Of a stretch of DNA of 64,000 bases, positions 46,179 to 57,762 are shown piece by piece. The position numbers and the translations under genes are program-made. The notes below the pieces were generated by a model that was not told the DNA's origin, ran no database searches, and saw nothing but the letters and a program-made list of their open reading frames with translations. This DNA is from Megascapheus bottae (taxonomy: Eukaryota; Chordata; Mammalia; Rodentia; Geomyidae), in the NCBI GenBank assembly GCA_024803745.1, contig JANJXV010000024.1:9749427-9813426 (forward strand). Direction: 5' to 3'. Within the stretch, counting starts at the first letter, position 1. The number at the start of each line of letters is the position of its first letter.

Positions 46179-49100
46179 GGTTGAGGTTTTATGTGGTAAA
46201 ATTAAGTATAATGTAGTGTATTGTGTATAATTAGGGAACTTAACATTAATGAATTGTTTTTAACTAATGGTTACATATTACTTATGATTTCCTAGTTTTA
46301 TCTAATTTAATTTCAAAATGCCAATAGAATTACCACATTATAATTAGTAAGTAGGTGCCTTAGACATTACTGACTATTGATTTGTTTCTTTTTAACATCT
46401 ATCAATTATATTTTATTTATATCTTGGTTTTATTATAACACTTTCTAACATTCTGACTTCCATCAAAAATTTCTCCAAATTCTGATGAACATGATGTTTT
46501 TACATATTAGAAATTAAGAACTGAATATTGTGTTTATTATGCTTATTTTTATAGATGTAGCTGCTTCTAATGTCTGCTAGTCGACAGAAAAAGCTATTTA
46601 TTTGGTATTATATAAATCATAAATATATCATACATGTCACATATATTATATGTATCACATATATGTCATATATATATCAAAGTTTGCTATCCAGTACAGA
46701 TCAATAGATTTTGACATGTACATTGAGTTTTGTATAACTAATCTCATATTGAGTAGTTTTACAATCTGACAATAAAGCCTGCATTTAATTTATAAGGACT
46801 ATGCATACCCCTTCTTATGATAAATTCTTTGGAATTTGTTAATTTCTTTCTTGTTTAGCTTCATAGCTTTTAAACCATTGTCATATTTTGTTTTCTAGAA
46901 TGTTATCTAATTAGAATTGTACCATATTCAGCCATTGACAGCTGGCTTTTTTCAAATGACAATCAATATTCCTTTTAGAATTGTTGATGTATTTTTACAG
47001 TTTGATGTCTCATTTATTTTTCTCAGTGAATAATCTCTGTTATGTAACAAGTATATTTATCCATTCATTACCTCCCTTTTTGAGTATTATCAAGAAATTT
47101 GTTATGAATATTTGTTTAGAGTAGTATATAATACAACATTTAAAGAGATATTTTAAAACTTCTGAACTCTGGCATAATTAGGATAAAAGAAATACCTTAG
47201 AATTTCAGGCTTCCTTCCTCATGAATGATTCCATTTTAGGAATAAAAGTATATTCCTGAATGAAGGGAATTGCCCTAGAATTAAATAAAAAGTCAAAGTA
47301 AGGAAACCTAAGGAATTGCCAAGTAAACTTTGCTCTAGACAGGATGCTATGATATGCCTGCAGTTGAACATCCTACTAGGACAGCACTTGATGATTGTCA
47401 TATATTAATATAGAATATAGCTTTTGAAAGGTGGCTACAATGTGTAATACATAAACAAAAGTTAACATACATAAAGAACTACATAATCAGTGGGAATAGA
47501 GTTAGAAGGAAAGACAAATGACAAAAAGGGCGAGAATATCAGGGAAATGTTATTAACTTGGTAAAGTATTTTAATATTACTTTAGCTATGCAGTTAATTA
47601 AGAAATGTATAGAATCTTAGTATAGTCAATGTATTAAACCTCTGAATGAACAAGGTACAAACTGAGGAAACTATATTTCCTGAAATTCAAATAATTCTCT
47701 TGATGTGTTTGACAGGTTACATACACAGATAAAAGTCCATGGAAATGATTTTTAAAAATAAAGCTGCAAAAAGATGATTATATAGTATGTTCTGGACACA
47801 GAAATTCTATGATGCTAATACTCACCATTCTGAAGTAAAATGATGTAAAAATTAGGCACCAAAGAACAAGTGTTAAAACAAACATTTTCAATATTTAATA
47901 CCCTAACCAAGCAATCTACTAAATGAATAATGAGAGACTCAGAGGGGGGGGGGAAGGAGAATAATGTTTATTTTTCTTTTATTTAGTAAAAATAGTCAAC
48001 AGTCTACAGATTACTTCTAAACAGGTTCACATTATTTTGTTTTATATTTGTTTATAACAAGCATACTAATTCAGAACTAGTCTCATTATCATAGTCATAG
48101 AAAAAAGTCCAAATATTTTCCTGATTTTTGTTGTTATTACCTGTTGCCAGGTTTCCATTGACCGATACAATATGCAGAGAATTTTCTGAGCTTATAAATT
48201 GCTACCATTCATAACTGAAATAAATTATGTGTACACATGCCAGTCACCTATACTCAACTTACATAGCAGTTAATCTTCAGTGTCCTTTAAAAGTATCAGT
48301 ATTCTTGAGTGTTATGGGTAAGAAAATGAAGTTATGAAATTACATATATAGTAAATGGCAAGTGTTGAAGCCTATGTCCATGTATTTCTAGGTCTTAAAA
48401 TGCAAGAAATACTAATTGTTATTATATTTATAGTGATCTCCAACTCAAGCCATTTTGCTTAACTAAGATCATATATTTAAATTTGAATAAATCATTGATA
48501 CTGTCCTAAAGGAGTATATAAATCAAGAAAATGTTCTGACATCGTCTTAGAATCAATGTATCCATTAGTAAATAAACATTCAGAAATATTTTTAACTTCA
48601 ATTTTTCACAAAGAGCATAAGGATATTAACATATAAAATATTTATTGTGTAATATTCCTTCTGGATTTTGTAAATGATTGTGAAAGTTATTTTGTCAGTT
48701 GTGCTTAAGCAATAATGTCTGATTTTAAGCATAATTGAACTATATAAATTCAATATGGGCTGAAACTTAAAATAAATTTGTTCTTCTAGTTATGCATTGT
48801 AAATGTCAAATATGATATACAACATTACAAATAATGCCATAAAAATGTCCTACAATATAGTGGTATTTTATTAGGTCAATACCAAAATTCCATTATTTTG
48901 AAAGCTATTTTTGCCTATAAGAGTTAGGTTTACTGTTTGGCTCACTGGTTGTTAAATTTGAGTACCATGGAAAGGAAACTTTAAAAAATGAATTGAAGGA
49001 AGCATGTTTTGACGTTTATAGCATGATTTGTGTAGCCAGGAAATGGTGGGGGGTGTGTAGAAAAAAAATTCCTCCCTATTGGATGCTCACATGCCATGGA

Positions 49101-49199
49101 AATGTATAATAAGATTTGATTCAATATTCTTCTAAAAATGGCCAATGACTACAAGGTAGGGTTTTTGTACAGCATCTCCCTCAGTTGTGCAAGATGCTA
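46179..49199. other. Three kilobases of AT-rich sequence, nothing recognised
   Basis: Contains a TATA/CATA-rich stretch at 46620-46680 and a G11 run at about 47944-47953. No gene, RNA or repeat family could be recognised by eye. Confidence 0.5.
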
Positions 49200-49510
49200 G
49201 AGAATCATTTTATTGCATTTTATTGTCAGAGTAATGTATAGAGGGGTTAGAGTTACATTCATCCAGTTGTGGGTATGATTCTTCTCAAAACTTGATAGTT
49301 GTTCTCCTTTTTTTGTCCCCCTTTCCTCCCTCAACCCCTTTCCAATCATCTTGTTTTCTCCTTTCCTGTTTTCAAATAAACAAATAAACAGATATACAAT
49401 ATACCATGTGACAAGTCAGATACAGTAACCACATGAGATCAACATAAGGGGAAAAACAGAGAAAATAAATTAAAAAATAAGTAAATCTTATTCAAACATC
49501 AAGGTTTGTC
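49200..49510 (-). mobile_element. L1 3' UTR fragment, minus strand
   Basis: GGGGTTAGAGTTACATTCAT, a polypyrimidine tract at 49300-49370, then CAGATATACAATATACCATG: the reverse complement of the polypurine-containing L1 tail seen at 40116 and 55060. Confidence 0.75.
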
Positions 49511-50139
49511 CTGAAGATGTTTGAACATAAAAGTTCATACTGAGATACCAATCTAAAAATGAAACATGATGCATTAAATTAATGTATGTACAGATCAGAA
49601 AATGAAGGAACTATTATTTTCTTCATGGTTCCAGTGGTACCTTAAAGTTGCACCTATCTTAATCATTACAATTTGTGACTGTGTTAGGAATATGGAAAAG
49701 GGGAATTTAGTGCTGTGATGGAATTAAGACTTTAACACCCTGGATTTAACCTAAATTATTTGTGTATCCAATGTGCCTTACAAAAAGGACAGGAAGAGAA
49801 AAGAAAAGCTTGGTGCTAGGCCTTTGTAAATGGATTATGAGACTATAAATCATCTCTGAAAGAGTCTGTAGATTTTAGCTCTTCTTAAACTTTTCTTTTT
49901 AGATAGTAACGCTCATTTTTTGACTCTTGACCTTGAGAAGTATAAATAACAAATTTAGATCAATAATTCCCCACTTAAACTGTTTCGAATTCAAATAATT
50001 CAAATGAAGCTATGAGATGCTAATAGGTTGAGTATTCACAATGACTAAAATAATCCCAATTTGAAACAAAATTCAAACATTTAAGAGTTCAGTTGTTCCA
50101 AATAAGCAAATGATCATAATATGAATGCTCCACAGAACA
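49511..50139. other. AT-rich sequence, nothing recognised
   Basis: Nothing recognised. Confidence 0.4.
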
Positions 50140-50615
50140 AATTATTTTTTTATTCTTGGCCCTGCACAGGTGACAGTACTCAGGAGGCATAAATGTGAGG
50201 ATTGTCACTCTGCAGGAAAGGCTTTGAAAATCTTTTTTTTTTTTTTTTTTTTTTTTGCCAGTTCTGGGCTTGAGCTCAGGGCCTGAGCACTGAAACACTG
50301 TCCTTGGACTTTCTCAAGGCTAGCGCTCTACCACTTGAGCCTCAGCACCATTTCCGGCTTTTTTCTATGTATGTGGTACTGAGGTATCGAACCGGGGTCT
50401 TCATGCATCCTAGGCAAGCACTCTACCACTAGGCCAAACTCCCGGCCCAGACTTTGAAACTCTTATCTTCAATTAAGTACCAACAAAACAGAAATGGAAC
50501 TGTGGATCAAGTGGCAGAGTGCTAATCCTGAGCACCAAAGATGGTGAGTAGCACCCAGGCATATATTCCATGCCACAGGACCAGCGCACACATGTGCATT
50601 AATAACAGTTTAAAT
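50140..50615 (+). mobile_element. Dimeric 7SL-like/tRNA-like SINE, plus strand, split by another SINE
   Basis: The left half (TTGGCCCTGCACAGGTGACA, ACTCAGGAGGC) runs to about 50223. After the inserted SINE, the linker (CTCTTATCTTCAATTAAG) and right half (GTGGATCAAGTGGCAGAGTG) continue at 50458-50590. A complete older element disrupted by one younger insertion. Confidence 0.82.
50221..50465 (-). mobile_element. IDL-Geo-type SINE nested in an older SINE, with TSD
   Basis: CTTTGAAAATCTT (50222-50234) and CTTTGAAACTCTT (about 50453-50465) flank it. It has a 22-base T run, the right half with an 8-base local duplication (GAAACACT after GAGCACT), then the left half with ACTCCCGGCCC at its end. Confidence 0.9.
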
Positions 50616-50950
50616 GATGAATAAAATAATAGATTCATGAGAATATATTACTGTAAGTACTTCTAACAGATGCAAAATAGGAGTCCTCTTACGAAGTTTT
50701 ATTTTTAAATTCTAACTATACAAAAGTGCATAAAATGGATTTTTTTAATTAGTGAATTAAGCAAAAATTTAAAACTCATGAGTACCTTTTCAATTTCTAC
50801 ATATGAGTTGCGAGATAAAGTGCAATTAACTGAATGGAAGATTTCCAACCATAATTAACATTTACAAATGTTTCTACCATATCAAAATTGTGCTCATTGG
50901 TTAATGAACATACCTTCTGATTAGCTGTCAAAGCTCTGTGGCAACACTGC
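50616..50950. other. AT-rich sequence, nothing recognised
   Basis: Nothing recognised. Confidence 0.4.
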
Positions 50951-51164
50951 TAAAATTAAATTTTTTGAAAGCCCTGGGCTTGAGCTCAGGGCCTGAGCAC
51001 TGTCCTTGGACTTTCTCAAGTCTAGAGCTTTACCACTTGAGCCTCAGCATCACTTCTGGCTTTTTTCTATGTATGTGGTACCAAGGAATCGAACCCGGGT
51101 CTTCCTGCATGCTAGGCAAACACTCACCACTAGACCAAACTCCTGGTCCTAAAATTAATTTTTA
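50951..51164 (-). mobile_element. IDL-Geo-type SINE, minus strand, with TSD
   Basis: TAAAATTAAATTTTTT (50951-50966) and TAAAATTAATTTTTAT (51150-51165) flank a copy whose right-half end is shortened (GCCCTGGGCTTGAGC without the usual GCCAGTCCTGG). Tail nearly absent. Confidence 0.9.
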
Positions 51165-51589
51165 TTTGCAAAATTCTGGGTTTCCTTCCATTCAGAAAAA
51201 CATCATTTTCATTTTTCTTTCTGTAGTTCAATGAGAAATGTTCTTTCTTCACTTTAACATATTTGAAATATATGTTTATATATTCTATTTGCTTTAAACA
51301 ACGTCATTCCAGTATGACTGGGGCTTTGTAAGTATTTCAAAAGGGAAATAATATTGCTTTAATAATACTTTAACAATTTAAAAAGGTTATTGATAACCCA
51401 GTCATTATATACAATACTAATGGGCCTAAGATTACTTGATTATTCTTTTGATTTTGGATTCATTTGGAACCACTACACTAGCATTTTAATTTTATTTTCC
51501 AGATTTGATAAGTTAGCAAATAATTTATTAGTTTGCTTCAATGATTGTGGAAAGAAAATATAGTGCACTTTCCAGCTTTAAAGCTGCAG
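51165..51589. other. AT-rich sequence, nothing recognised
   Basis: Nothing recognised. Confidence 0.4.
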
Positions 51590-51777
51590 AATGCTTTTCT
51601 CCATATTTTCCAATGATCTCTTTTCTACTTTTCCCTTCTTTGCTTACTCCCTTTCATTTTTCCTCCTTCCTTCTTTTCTCTTTCCCTTATCCCTCACTCC
51701 CTCCTTCTCTTCCTTCAATTCTCACTTCCTTCTTTTCATTTCTTTCCTTCTTTCTTCCTTCTCTGTCTGTGTGTCTT

Positions 51778-51810
<33 letters not shown>

Positions 51811-51812
51811 GG
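51590..51812. repeat. Polypyrimidine tract ending in (CTGT)n
   Basis: A CT-rich run of TTCC/TTTC units (about 51625-51765) followed by ten or so TCTG units (51766-51811). Open frames over it (51541-51959) are low-complexity S/F/L and SVCL repeats and are artefacts. Confidence 0.92.
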
Positions 51813-51819
51813 GTCTATC

Positions 51820-51912
51820 TAGATGATATTTTTCTATGTAGTCTAGGATTGCCTCAAACTGGAGAGCCTGCTGACTCAGCTTCTCCTAGTGCTGGGTCTA
51901 TAACCATATATG
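51820..51912 (-). mobile_element. B1-like fragment, minus strand
   Basis: Plus-strand text TTCTATGTAGTCTAGGATTG and CTCCTAGTGCTGGGTCTATA is the reversed 3' part of a B1. Confidence 0.6.
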
Positions 51913-51934
51913 TCTGCATATACACTTCTTTATT

Positions 51935-52287
51935 CCTAGCTTCTTTTTTTATTTTTTAATATATTTTATGGTAATTAATAGAAGGGTTACATTATATTCA
52001 CCAGATAGAAGGTGCGTTACTTAACAGACATGTCATGTTTTTGTCCTTATTTTCCTCCCCTCATAATAAACTAATAAACATATATACAATATATCACATG
52101 GCAAGGTTAGATACTGTAACAATAGGGAAAACCTATATACATAAGGCCATATAGGATGACGCTAAATGAAATGACCACCAGGATTTAGAAACAAGTGCCA
52201 TATAATGTGTGATTGCTATTCTTAATGTACTATGTTATTTCTCATCTCTTTTGTTGTCCCTTGGTTATCTCATATTCCTTGCTTCTT
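51935..52287 (-). mobile_element. 5'-inverted (twin-primed) L1 insertion
   Basis: CCTAGCTTCTT (51935-51945) and CCTTGCTTCTT (52277-52287) form the target-site duplication, one mismatch. The left part (51946 to about 52113) is the 3'-most L1 UTR in minus orientation; the right part (about 52114-52276) is the adjoining upstream UTR piece in plus orientation. The two parts meet exactly in the L1 consensus: the plus piece ends CTCATATT, and the minus piece starts TTGTTACAG-like on its sense strand. This is the product expected from twin priming. Confidence 0.88.
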
Positions 52288-54309
52288 ATGAAGTACATTC
52301 TTTCATATGTCCCAGTTGATTCATTATGCATCCTAGCCTACTCATTGGAAAAAAAATTGAATTTCCATTCTCATTGGGAACTATTTTCAATACTTCAGAA
52401 CTATTTGTAAATAATACATATTACCCCATATATATATATATATATATTTGTTTCCTGTCACAACAGGCTACTTAGAGATTAGTTTTAAAACTTTACACTG
52501 TGAAAATCAGCATTCTTTACTGAGAATTAGCTAAATATCAACTTAAAATTAAGTGACTAAGTTACAGAAAGTGTGTATTGCTATGCACTATGTATTAATA
52601 CTATTCCCAATTCTGTTACTAAGGACTCTGTGGCTGATTACTTTCAGTCTGTAATTTTTCAGCTTTCAGATGAAGAGGCTGACCTAGTCAGACTCTAGGG
52701 TAATTTCTAGGCAAAAAGCTCTATAATACTTTGAGTACCCAGCCTAATCCTCACCCCTGAGGTAGGTTGCATTCTTCCTAGGGAATCAATTACTTAAAAA
52801 AAAAAATGTGCAGCCCGCAGCTAAATGTGATGCCGGAAGAGTACAATTGAAAGTATGTGTTAGAGCAGATATTTGGAAAACAGAACACAATGTCTTGGGA
52901 GAGCTCATGAAGGAATGAGAACTGGACAAAAGAGAAACAGAGCCTGACACAAACACACCACATCAAAACGATTGTGATCCCTGACTTTCCTGAGGAATAG
53001 TTCATGTTTTTAAACTGTAAATAAACACCATTTTCCATACCCATGGTGGAGACAGAATTTGTCAAACACTAAAATACTTGTCAGAGAAATCTTGACTTAC
53101 TCCCTCCACAAGCAGTAGGTAGCTACTGAGGAGTGGTGTTGAAGAGAGGAATGATGTGAGAAAAGCACAACAAAGAGTCTGCTGCCAACCTGAAGAATCT
53201 AAAACAGTGAGAATAAAAGGGAGAAATAAAAAATAGGGAAGCAAAACATGTCTGTTGAACAAATGTTTTCTGTGGAGTAGACAACCTTGGCTCACGTGTG
53301 TGAGTGATAGTAGCATGTAACACAGTGTGCCAGCCAGCATGCATTGTGAAAATGTCAGGGTAGAGAGAGATGGAGTTTGAGATAAGACTCAACTACAATT
53401 GGACCTAGACAAAAGAGAGACAAATGCAAGGCATGGTGAATCATGAAATTAAAGGCAGATTTGATGCTGTGTGGTATAGGAGGACAAGTGATAAAATATG
53501 GTGTGCTGTATTAAACTGACAGTATTGAGATGTAGGTGAAAATATGAATAGACACTCTGGAGAGGGAAATATTTGGCAAGAGAAGTAACAAAATAAATAT
53601 ATTTGTATAAAATATTCTCTTCTTGAGAAACATTCACAAAGAAAGCTATCAGATACTCTTACACAGTATTCTGCTAAAGGCAGTCTTTTAGAAAACATTT
53701 TAAAAAGGCATACTCAACTACTAATGGAATCTAGTGTAATATGTAATCCACGTGTGTACATTCATATGATTTTTATGCCTAGAGAGATTATTTTAACTTG
53801 CCAAGTTCATGCTTCTCGAATATACACCTATATGCATCCACATTAATGAACTGTCAAAATTCAGGTCATGAAAAACACAATTACCTTTTTAATACAGTGC
53901 TATCTTTAACTTCTTGCATTTGCCTCTCCTCATTCATTACAATAGCATAAACCAACATTTTGAAAAAGGTGTCGGCCAAAGAAAAATAAACTGGAAGTTA
54001 TGAAGAACTTTCATCTGAGCATAACATCGTTCTTTATGGTGGCTTTGTATATTGACTGACACAGAGATCATCAAGGTTTAGTGAAAAAGAATAATGGAGA
54101 ATTAGAAAATTTCAGGGCAGAGAATTCACAGGCGAATGATGAAGTAAAACCAACCGGAAGACCTCCACTATTTTAGGTTCACAGAAATTTCTAGTAAGAG
54201 CAACAATGCTGCACACATTGCAACTGAGAGAATATTGTTGAAATGCCTCTAGAAACAGCTTGTTAAGGTGGCTGTGAGGCTGCATGGGAATTGTGCTGAT
54301 GTTTCACAG
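52288..54309. other. AT-rich sequence, nothing recognised
   Basis: A (TA)n run at 52431-52449; otherwise no repeat family. Several short minus-strand open frames (52790-53698) overlap and have no domains. Confidence 0.45.
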
Positions 54310-54837
54310 ATTTTCAACTTTTGTTTATGTTTTTAAGCATATTTTGCATACTGAATTCACCTGGGCCTATCCAGAAACTCAAATCCTATGGCTACTTTTA
54401 TATCTCAAAACATTCTACCAATAAAAAAAAAACATCTTTCAATGAAGTCAAAAGAATACACTCGAGAAAAATCAGCCTTTTCCACAAATGGTGTGAGAAA
54501 AACTGGTATCAACTCATAGGAGACTGAAACTGAACTTTGTATTTCTCACCCTGTAAAAAAAAAATCAACTAAAGCTTTAAAGCTAGAAGAGGTGGAAAAA
54601 TTGAAACTATTATACAAAAACATAGAGAAAACTCCAGAAAATACAAGCTCGGATTGTTTTTTGAATAAGATTCCAATTTTTCAGGAAATAAGAGCAAGAA
54701 TACATGGGATTGCATCAAATAGAAAATGTTTGTGTTTATCAAGGAAACAGTTCTTGCACTCAAGAGATAAATGACAGAGTAGGAGAAAATTTTATCAGCA
54801 ATTCAGTGGATGATGAATTGATAGCAAGAATATAAAA

Positions 54838-55060
54838 ATTGCCATGAGCAAGTGTCTCACCCTGTAATCCTAGCTACTCAGGAAGCTGAGAACTGAGGAC
54901 TGCTTTTCTAAGCCAGCTAGAGCAGGAAAATCCTGGCATTCTTATCTCCAGTAACAACTACTGGGAAAAAGGAGAAAGAGCAGAAAATGTAGTGGTGGCT
55001 CAGGTGGTAGAGTGCTACCTTAAGCAAAAGCCCTGAGTTCAAGACCCAAAACTTGCCCAC
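54838..55060 (+). mobile_element. Dimeric 7SL-like/tRNA-like SINE nested in old L1
   Basis: TGTAATCCTAGCTACTCAGG, GCATTCTTATCTCCAGTAAC and GGTGGCTCAGGTGGTAGAGT mark left half, linker and right half. The right half runs directly into L1 3' UTR sequence without an A-tail. Confidence 0.8.
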
Positions 55061-55345
55061 TCACAAATGTACTATGTTATTTCTCATCTGTTTTGTTGTC
55101 CCTTGATTATCTCATATTGTTACTGTATATTAGCTTGTTATCTGATATATTGTATATATGTGTATTTGTTTATTTGAAATAGGACAGGAAAGGGGAAAAA
55201 ACAAGATGAGGGGAAGGGGTCAGGGAGGGAAATGGGGACAAAAACATGAGAAGGGGTAGCAATGGTTGTTAAGTAACGCACCTTCTATCTAGCGAATATA
55301 ATGTAACTCTTCTGTTACTTACAATAAAAAATAAAACATTAAATA
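55060..55345 (+). mobile_element. Young-type L1 3' UTR tail nested in old L1
   Basis: AATGTACTATGTTATTTCTC through a polypurine tract (about 55185-55240) to GTAACTCTTCTGTTACTTAC and an A-rich tail; aligns with 40174-40451. Its duplication could not be identified. Confidence 0.82.
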
Positions 55346-55832
55346 GCAAAAGAATTAATGATCCAATAAATACAAGAACAAGTAAATTATACAGTCTTTA
55401 GAAAAGAAATACAAATGGCCAATTGTATGCTAAGAAACATTCAACATCTTAGCCATAAAGGAAATAAAAGTTTAAATGACACTAAAATTCCCTTTCACTC
55501 CAGACAAATTATCAACCATCAAACAATAACAAATGTTGGCATGCATACAAGGAAAAGTAACTCTTGTGCACTAATAGTGGGATTGTGAACTGTTGAAATC
55601 ACTATGGAAATCGGTATGGAATTTCCTCAGAAAACTAAAGGTCGATCAACCTAATGACCCTGTCATAAAAGTTTTGAACATATATCTGAAGGACAGTGAA
55701 CCAATATATAAGGCATATACCTGAACACTCATATTTATTGCCTTCCATACAAACCATGGAATCAGCCATCACGTTATATTATTGGATTATCCCCAATAGC
55801 CAAATAATGGATAAAGAAAATTATATACACAA

Positions 55833-55835
<3 letters not shown>

Positions 55836-55868
<33 letters not shown>
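55836..55868. repeat. (CA)n microsatellite
   Basis: About 16 CA units. Confidence 0.95.
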
Positions 55869-55872
<4 letters not shown>

Positions 55873-56340
55873 TCACGTGATGAACTACTACTCTATAAAA
55901 ACATTAAAGGTCACTTGCAGGAAAATAAAATCATATTGCCTATCATTTTGAGTAAGATAAGTCAATCTTACAAGGATGAATATCACATTTCTTCTCTTTT
56001 CCAAAGTATAGATCTAAAATGATGATGAAGATAATATGATGATAATAACAGTAATAGTTATAGAGCATTAATGGATAAAGCAGACTAAGAATCGACTAAA
56101 GGGAGCAGAACACAAGAAACAAGTGGATAGTGAAGAATGAAAACATAAAGAGATATGTCATATATATTCATGATGACAGCAGAATAAACGTGGCTAATGC
56201 TATTTGGAAAAGGAGGTAGGAGAGAATTAATGGAATATGGTGTAGGAGATAACATTTGTTAAAAATATTTTGTGTGCATGTATAGATATCATCATGAAAA
56301 TTCAAAATAAGAAATTTTAAAAGCAAAAGTTGTCTTTATT

Positions 56341-57148
56341 AACAAGTATAATGACAATTCATAAGTGGTACTTAAGTTATATTGTGTAACTATAAAATAC
56401 TGAAACTGGGCTTATTAACTTATATGTTAGGATATTTATCTTATTCTGTTAAAGTCATTGCCTGTGATTAGCAGGGCTTTGAGGAGCTAAATCTTATATC
56501 TCTATAATAGCAGCCCTGTATAGCTCACACTACTTTTACACATATATTTTCTTGGCATGAAGATTTTTCTCCTTAAACCTTTGCTGAGCTGGCAGAATTA
56601 CCAGCTGCAAATGCACACTGCTGAAGCTTTTGTTTAGAATAAAATTACTAACTTCAGTAAATTCAATAGTAATTAATTGTTATGCTGTGCTGTGGAACAT
56701 AATCTTTATGGTACATTTAAGACATCTTATTTCTGCAAAAATCAATCTTTTTTCAGTAAGCTTCCTATGAATGTATGTAGTCCCTATTACATAAAGTTGA
56801 ATTTTTAGGGAATATGACTTTCAATTGGAAGGATGTAACAAATAAAGATGATTCCTATTTATTGTTGATTACTCAATTTCTTAATGCGTACTCTAAAGAA
56901 AAAGAGCATCACAAACCTTCTATACGCTTGTTTCTCCAAATATAGTAGAGATAAGAGAAAAACACTGAGGGGAAAAAAGGACTCTTCCTTTAAATATACA
57001 CAGAGAAAATATGAAAATGTTTTTTAGGGGAAGGGGGAATATAATGTTTTGGTTACAATTAGTTTGGTTTCAAATAAAGAGATTCCTAGATACCAAAAAG
57101 TAAGAGACAGTGTACATTTATGAAGATGTGATAATTTATTACATTGAT
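56341..57148. other. AT-rich sequence, nothing recognised
   Basis: Nothing recognised. Confidence 0.4.
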
Positions 57149-57483
57149 ATTTCTTTTTGTTGGTTGTAGACTTGAACTCGGAGCCTGGGTATTGTCCTTG
57201 AATTCTTTTTTTATTAAACAATTTTTTATTGTGATTAATAGAAGGGTTACATTATATTCACCAGATAGAAGGTGCCAGGGTATAAATGTTTGTGAAGTCC
57301 TTGAATTCTTTTTCCTGAAGACTAGTGTTCTACCACTTTGAGCACTCTACCACTTTCAGTTTTCTGGTAGTTAACTGGAGATCAGAGTCTCACAGACTTT
57401 CCTACACAGACAGACTTGTAACAGTGATTCTCAGTCCTCAGCCTCCTTAGTAGTTAGGATTATAACAGGAATGAGCCTCTAAC
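57149..57483 (-). mobile_element. Dimeric 7SL-like/tRNA-like SINE, minus strand, split by an L1 microinsertion
   Basis: GTTGGTTGTAGACTTGAACT and GGAGCCTGGGTATTG begin the reversed right half. After the L1 insert, it resumes with linker (GTAGTTAACTGGAGATCAGA) and reversed 7SL half (CCTCAGCCTCCTTAGTAGTT) ending ATGAGCCTCTAACTCCAAGC. Confidence 0.82.
57194..57313 (-). mobile_element. 86-bp L1 microinsertion with 17-bp TSD, itself 5'-inverted
   Basis: A perfect 17-bp duplication GTCCTTGAATTCTTTTT (57194-57210 and 57297-57313) encloses 86 bp. Most of it (57211 to about 57275) is the last part of the L1 3' UTR in minus orientation (AGAAGGGTTACATTATATTC). The final piece before the right duplication (AGGGTATAAATGTTTGTGAAG minus its last base, about 57276-57296) is the next upstream L1 UTR piece in plus orientation. 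Confidence 0.88.
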
Positions 57484-57494
57484 TCCAAGCTTTC

Positions 57495-57541
<47 letters not shown>
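57484..57541. repeat. (CATA)n/(TA)n microsatellite
   Basis: Three CATA units followed by about 20 TA units. Confidence 0.95.
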
Positions 57542-57543
<2 letters not shown>

Positions 57544-57762
57544 AATAAAGGAAACCTAATCTTCCAGAAATTGGAACTAAGAGAGGAGAAACATCTTGTA
57601 AACTTTATCATAAATTATTTCAAAACCTATAAGTAGTTAAAATTTTCTTTGGTTTCTTAATTCAAACTACCTTGAGAAGAATGAAGCTAACTTATATTTT
57701 TTTTAACACAAGATCTTAGAAGGTTCTTTTTGGTTATAAAAGTATAGTTGAGAAGGTAGGTT
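57542..57762. other. AT-rich spacer
   Basis: Nothing recognised. Confidence 0.4.

Larger units (their letters stand above)
54310..56340 (+). mobile_element. Old L1, plus strand, with nested SINE and L1 tail
   Basis: Sense ORF2 traces run from about 54350 (KWCEKNWYQLIGD, then EEVEKLKLLYKN-like connection region) to the C-terminal part (55440-55990), followed by a 3' UTR to about 56330. A dimeric SINE (54838-55060) and a younger L1 tail (55060-55345) split it, and a (CA)n array (55836-55868) sits inside the ORF2 end. Reading frames are lost. It is older than every element nested within it. Confidence 0.75.

Noticed and set aside
46620..46680. TA-rich palindromic stretch as possible origin or matrix attachment site
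   Set aside because: Composition alone cannot support such a call; imperfect TATG/TATA repeats are common in this window.
51541..51959. Two overlapping frames of 93 and 122 codons
   Set aside because: They translate the TTCC and TCTG simple repeats into low-complexity S/F/L and C/V/L strings; no gene signal.
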